A stretch of DNA of 64,000 nucleotides from Deltaproteobacteria bacterium (GTDB lineage: Bacteria > Desulfobacterota > Syntrophia > Syntrophales > UBA8958). The notes beneath the pieces are model-generated. The model saw nothing but the letters and a program-made list of their open reading frames with translations, was not told the DNA's origin and ran no database searches. The stretch covers positions 34,191-98,190 of the forward strand of contig JAKPCH010000059.1 of NCBI GenBank assembly GCA_029553375.1, read 5' to 3'. The translations under genes and the position numbers were made by a program. This document shows, one piece after another, positions 60,698 through 64,000 of the stretch. Numbering within the stretch: the stretch's first letter is position 1; every line of letters starts with the position of its first letter.

Positions 60698-61443
60698 GGG
60701 CCCCAGGAGCGCCCCGAAGGTCGTCAAGACCGCCGGCAATGACGGGGAGAAGGGGGCCTGACCCCTCTCCCCACATCCTTCGACGCCCCCGGCGGGTCCT
60801 TTCCCTCGTCCTCCTGATCCTGTTTTTCATGCCGGCGGGAGGCCGCGGGGGCGAGGCGCCCCCCGGCGAAGACCCCCTCGCCTTACTGCGCAGGGACCCC
60901 ACGATCACCCATCGCCAGGAGCTCCCCCTCGCCGTCCCCGCCGGTGCCCTCGCCTTCCTCCTGGACAACCCGGCGGTCCTGGGGCGCCTCTGGAAGGCCT
61001 ACAACCTCCAGCCCGCCTACGAGATCACCACCAGAGACGCCTCCATCCACCTCCACGATCCCTCGGGCATCACCGTGGACCTGACGGCGCAGGAGAGGAC
61101 GGGAAACGCCCGCACCTTCTTCGGCCGGGGCAGGGTCAACCACTGGGCCGTCCCTTCCTTCTTCACGGCCGACGCCCTGGCGACGATCAGCCACCGCCGG
61201 GGCCCCGAAGGTCAAAAGGTGGAGGTGAGGATAGTCATGAGGGGCCGCAACGCCCCGTCCCGCCTGGCGATGAGGATATTCTCGGGTCTCTTGGAACGCC
61301 TCATGGAGGGCCGCATCAGGAACAACCTGGCGGACCTGGAAAGGATGGTCCAGGACCTGCGCGCCCACCCCCAGGAGGCGCGGCAACGTCTCCGGGGCGA
61401 GGACCTCTCCGCCGCCGAGGCCCTCCTCAAGGCCGCGGAATAG
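60694..61443 (+). CDS. Exported hypothetical protein
   Basis: This 249-residue protein has a basic N-terminus and a signal-like segment (LSLVLLILFFMPAGGRG), then a conserved-looking domain with YEITTRDASIHLHDPSG and RNNLADLERMVQDL. I do not recognise the family. The start is uncertain: the ATG overlapping the previous stop or an ATG 15 codons in both work. It is coupled to the 65-residue gene. Confidence 0.6.
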   Translation: MRAPGAPRRSSRPPAMTGRRGPDPSPHILRRPRRVLSLVLLILFFMPAGGRGGEAPPGEDPLALLRRDPTITHRQELPLAVPAGALAFLLDNPAVLGRLWKAYNLQPAYEITTRDASIHLHDPSGITVDLTAQERTGNARTFFGRGRVNHWAVPSFFTADALATISHRRGPEGQKVEVRIVMRGRNAPSRLAMRIFSGLLERLMEGRIRNNLADLERMVQDLRAHPQEARQRLRGEDLSAAEALLKAAE

Positions 61444-61489
61444 AGATCGCCATGGGGCCGCCCAAGGCTTTTTCCGTCTTGCCGCAAGG

Positions 61490-62383
61490 CTATCGAAGCT
61501 TCTGATAGACGGCGTATTGCAGGAAGGTGCTCGTCACCCTGCTTAGATATTTATCCTTGCGGTAGGCGAAATAGCAGGGGCGCTTCAAATCCATGCCGAC
61601 GATTCGCAGCGTCTTGATGACGCCCAGGCGTTCCTCCCGGACGACCACCGCCTTCGAGAGGATCGAGACACCCAGCCCGACCTCCACGGCCTTTTTCACG
61701 GCCTCCGTGTGACCGATCTCCAAGGTGTTTCTTAAGACGACGCCGGAGGCGGCCATTCTCTTTTCGATCACATCCCTCGTGCCCGACCCCCGCCGGGGGT
61801 AAATGAAGGTTTCCCCCGAAAGGTCTAGCGCCTCCACGGCGTCTCGCCGGGCCCACCTGTGGGAACCGGGGATGATGAGCACCAGTTCGTCCTGCATGAA
61901 CGCCTCCATTTTCAACCGCTCGTCCTCCACGGGCGCCCCCAGAAACCCAACGTCGACCCTGTTGGCGAGGACATTCTCCGCCACCTGTCTGTTCATGGTG
62001 ATATCCAGGCTGATATCGATGTGGGGATAGGCGGCCCGGAAACGACCGAGGATCTCCGGCAGGACATAAACGCCCAGGGTGATGCTGGACCCTACCGTAA
62101 GGGCGCCGCGATCCAACCCCTGCAGTTCGTCGAGCTCGACCTTTACCTGCTCGATCATTCCGAAGATGCTGTCGGTCCGCCGGTACAGGATCTCTCCGGC
62201 CTGGGTGAGGGCGACCCTCTTCCCCAGGCGGTCGAAGAGCCTAACCCCGTAATACTCTTCCAAATCCTTTATATATTTACTGATACCGGGCTGGGTGAGG
62301 CAGAGGATCTCCGCCGCCTTCGTAAAACTCCCCTCCCTGGCGGCGACATGAAACACCTTTAACTGGTTGAGATTCACATCCAT
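61490..62383 (-). CDS. LysR-family transcriptional regulator
   Basis: This 297-residue protein has an N-terminal winged HTH (LNQLKVFHVAAREGSFTKAAEILCLTQPGISKYIKDLEE) and a periplasmic-binding-like effector domain starting LTVGSSITLGVYVLPEILGRF, of the CysB/CbbR type. It is divergent from the C_GCAxxG_C_C and transporter genes and probably controls them. A candidate T-N11-A site lies just upstream of its start. Confidence 0.9.
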   Translation of the reverse strand: MDVNLNQLKVFHVAAREGSFTKAAEILCLTQPGISKYIKDLEEYYGVRLFDRLGKRVALTQAGEILYRRTDSIFGMIEQVKVELDELQGLDRGALTVGSSITLGVYVLPEILGRFRAAYPHIDISLDITMNRQVAENVLANRVDVGFLGAPVEDERLKMEAFMQDELVLIIPGSHRWARRDAVEALDLSGETFIYPRRGSGTRDVIEKRMAASGVVLRNTLEIGHTEAVKKAVEVGLGVSILSKAVVVREERLGVIKTLRIVGMDLKRPCYFAYRKDKYLSRVTSTFLQYAVYQKLR

Positions 62384-62392
62384 AAATTTTGA

Positions 62393-62407
62393 TTATGAGT
62401 AGGATAA
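62393..62407. promoter_or_regulatory. Candidate LysR-type operator (T-N11-A)
   Basis: TTAT-N7-ATAA (62393-62407) is a symmetric site with the T-N11-A core used by LysR regulators. It is 10 nt upstream of the regulator start, in the 93-nt AT-rich divergent region before the C_GCAxxG_C_C gene. The plus strand also has TTGACT further on. Confidence 0.4.
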
Positions 62408-62476
62408 AAACAATTCATTTGACTTATAACACTCTGAGACGGACCATGCAATCAAAAAATTGCGGAGGTGGCAACC

Positions 62477-62905
62477 ATGCAAAGAGAAGACTTGGAAAAG
62501 GAAGCTTTCGATTATTTCTACAACGGTTTTTGCTGTTCCGAGGCGATCTCGAAGACGATCATCGATCACTTCGCCGCGGATCCCAAGGGATATCCCGTGA
62601 AGGTGGCCTCGGGTTTTTGCGGCGGCATCGGCCGGTCCCATGAGGATATTTGCGGCGCCTTCACGGGGGGCGTAATCGCCGCGGGGTATCTCTTCGGGAG
62701 GATGGAGCAGGGGAAGGACCTACGTCAAGCCTGTCAAGTGATTCTCGAATATCGCGAGGCCTTTGTCGAGGCGTTCGGGTCGACCAACTGCGCGGCCATC
62801 CTCAAGAGCCTGGGGGACCAGGAAAAGTTCATCAAATGCAAACGGCTGACGGGGAGAGCGGCGGGCCTGCTGGCGGACATCATCGCGAGGCACCTCGAGA
62901 AATGA
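62477..62905 (+). CDS. C_GCAxxG_C_C family protein (second copy)
   Basis: The ATG at 62477, with GGAGGT 7 nt upstream, gives 142 residues. The family motif is FCCSEAISKTI, SGFCGGIGRSHEDICGAFTGGVIAAGYLFG, with later cysteines at TNCAAIL and IKCKRLTG. It is a distant paralogue of the gene at 24971. By position it may be regulated by the LysR protein and co-transcribed with the transporter 34 nt downstream. Confidence 0.8.
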   Translation: MQREDLEKEAFDYFYNGFCCSEAISKTIIDHFAADPKGYPVKVASGFCGGIGRSHEDICGAFTGGVIAAGYLFGRMEQGKDLRQACQVILEYREAFVEAFGSTNCAAILKSLGDQEKFIKCKRLTGRAAGLLADIIARHLEK

Positions 62906-62939
62906 CGGACCCGACGGGATTTCAGGATGCGGTCAAGAG

Positions 62940-63932
62940 ATGAACCTGGCGACGATTCCCAGCAATATCAGACGCCGTCTCGGTAGATACGCCTTCGCGG
63001 TCTTTACCGCAGGCATAGTCGTCGGCAAGCTGCATCCTTTCCCGACGCTGAGACTCCTTATCCCTTTCGCGCTGCTGATGATGTTATTCCCGGCCTTCCT
63101 GGACATGGACCGGGGGCGGCTTTCGTCAATCGCCTCAAGCCCCCTGCCGTTTCTGACGGCCTTGTCTTTGAACATCCTCCTGTCGCCCCTGCTGATGTAC
63201 GCCCTTACGGAAATTATCCGGGGAAACAAGATCACGGCACTGACGGCGGGCCTGCTGATTTTCGGCATGATACCCGCCGGCGGCATGGGACCGGCGTACA
63301 CGGCCATGCTGGGCGGCAACGTCAATCTTTCCCTTGCCATATCGGCGGTGAGTCTCTTTTTGAGCCTCGGCACGGTTCCCCTCTGGAGCCTCGTGCTCCT
63401 CGACAGGATCGTCACCGTCCCGGTCCTTTTGATTACAAAATACTTTTTCCTGATCATCCTCCTGCCGATGATATCGGCCCTTGTGGTCAAGGGCTGGGTG
63501 ACGCGTCGCTTCGGGGAGCCGACCTTCCTGAACGTGAAAGGCGTCTTGGGCGACTTCTCCGTACTCGGGATGATGATGCTGCTGTTCATCATTCCCGTCG
63601 TCAACGGCAGGCTTATCAAGGACAGTCCCTCGTTCATCCTGGAGCTCATCCTCCCGGCCGCGTCGTTCTCCCTGTTGCTCCTCGTCACGGCCACCGTTGC
63701 GGGACGGGCGTTGCGGCTTCCCTACCGAGACCGGATCGCCCTCACCATCGGCGCGACCACCAAGAACACGGCCATCGCCATGGCCCTGGCGACGACGGCC
63801 TTCAGCGGCCGGGAGGCTTTATCCATCGCCGTCGCCGGACCCCTGGTGCAACTGCCCGTCATGCTTTGCTATTTGAACATCCAGACCCGACTTTCCGCCG
63901 GGAGGACAAAGATCGCCAAGGATGATCGTTGA
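62940..63932 (+). CDS. BASS-family (bile acid/arsenite-like) transporter
   Basis: This 330-residue protein has about ten hydrophobic segments and the BASS-type sequence LIFGMIPAGGMGPAYTAMLGGNVNLSLAISAVSLF and, near the end, GATTKNTAIAMALATTAF. The family includes sodium/bile-acid symporters, pantoate and arsenite exporters. The lack of an arsR or arsC partner leaves the substrate open. Third-codon GC is lower than in the rest of the window, hinting at separate origin. Confidence 0.8.
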   Translation: MNLATIPSNIRRRLGRYAFAVFTAGIVVGKLHPFPTLRLLIPFALLMMLFPAFLDMDRGRLSSIASSPLPFLTALSLNILLSPLLMYALTEIIRGNKITALTAGLLIFGMIPAGGMGPAYTAMLGGNVNLSLAISAVSLFLSLGTVPLWSLVLLDRIVTVPVLLITKYFFLIILLPMISALVVKGWVTRRFGEPTFLNVKGVLGDFSVLGMMMLLFIIPVVNGRLIKDSPSFILELILPAASFSLLLLVTATVAGRALRLPYRDRIALTIGATTKNTAIAMALATTAFSGREALSIAVAGPLVQLPVMLCYLNIQTRLSAGRTKIAKDDR

Positions 63933-64000
63933 AAGGTCGAAAGACATGAACCCGGGTTCGACGGCGCCAGGTAAACGATTCGGTGATTGCTGAGTTATTG

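Noticed and set aside
1-64000. CRISPR arrays, insertion sequences, prophage, tRNA or rRNA genes
   Set aside because: I saw no regularly spaced repeats, transposase, integrase, cloverleaf or rRNA-like sequence; a tRNAscan and repeat search would be needed for certainty.

Overview
The window is a high-GC, almost gap-free bacterial chromosome segment. It fits a strictly anaerobic Desulfobacterota/'Deltaproteobacteria'-type organism (Syntrophobacterales-like), although nothing here fixes the taxon. The reasons are gene content: split B12-dependent acyl-CoA mutase, an AbfD-family radical dehydratase homologue, DUF2284 and C_GCAxxG_C_C proteins, DapL, GatCAB, a Tat system and a probable selenoprotein. 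I see no phage, insertion sequence, CRISPR array, rRNA or tRNA. The last ~2.5 kb is visibly less GC-rich than the rest.

Layout. 1-3.1 kb (minus): iron-sulfur flavoprotein-like tandem flavodoxin protein, HAD-like protein, metallo-beta-lactamase-fold hydrolase cut by the left edge. 3.1-6.9 kb: substrate-binding protein overlapping a sensor SpoIIE phosphatase, facing an RsbW-like kinase and a STAS antagonist (a partner-switching module). 7-10 kb: SPL-like radical SAM protein, AT-rich gap, UMF1 transporter, DUF2284 protein. 10-14.7 kb (minus): TetR-EmrA-EmrB-TolC efflux operon. 14.7-16.5 kb: PolX/PHP DNA polymerase.

16.8-30 kb is the metabolic centre. Minus-strand genes run C_GCAxxG_C_C protein, FAD disulfide reductase, small protein, AbfD-like protein, acyl-CoA mutase large and small subunits, MeaB, cob(I)alamin adenosyltransferase, DUF2284, small protein. 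A PAS-LuxR regulator, a divergent MtnA-like protein and a two-subunit CoA-transferase lie next to them. Two points change the default annotation. The FAD enzyme is split in the ORF track by an in-frame UGA exactly at the catalytic cysteine, followed by a hairpin that fits a bacterial SECIS, so I call it as one selenoprotein gene. The mutase has Phe and Gln at the two substrate-determining positions, as in isobutyryl-CoA mutase, rather than the Tyr and Arg of methylmalonyl-CoA mutase. Together these suggest CoA activation, carbon-skeleton rearrangement and radical dehydration of a short acyl-CoA.

30-37.3 kb (minus): a long operon of HDAC-like protein, gatC-gatA-gatB, mtnA, HAD phosphatase and three small proteins ending at a strong terminator. 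37.4-42.3 kb: tatA-tatC-PBP1A, convergent with ftsH. 42.4-47.7 kb: ilvB-ilvN-ilvC-ilvD behind a leader encoding a short Val/Ile-rich peptide and two intrinsic terminators, i.e. an attenuator. 47.7-49.7 kb: two small coupled ORFs, YbaK, a double-zinc-ribbon thioredoxin, a NUDIX hydrolase. 49.7-55 kb: lipoprotein plus HAMP-GGDEF-like protein, a gate-domain membrane protein, class II aldolase and class I fructose-1,6-bisphosphatase. 55.1-58.3 kb: birA-bioY-ecfA-ecfT biotin uptake operon with a BirA-type operator over its promoter. 58.3-60.4 kb: dapF-dapL. 60.5-64 kb: two hypothetical genes, a LysR regulator, a second C_GCAxxG_C_C gene and a BASS-family transporter.

All assignments come from reading the sequence and remembered family motifs; no database search was run.
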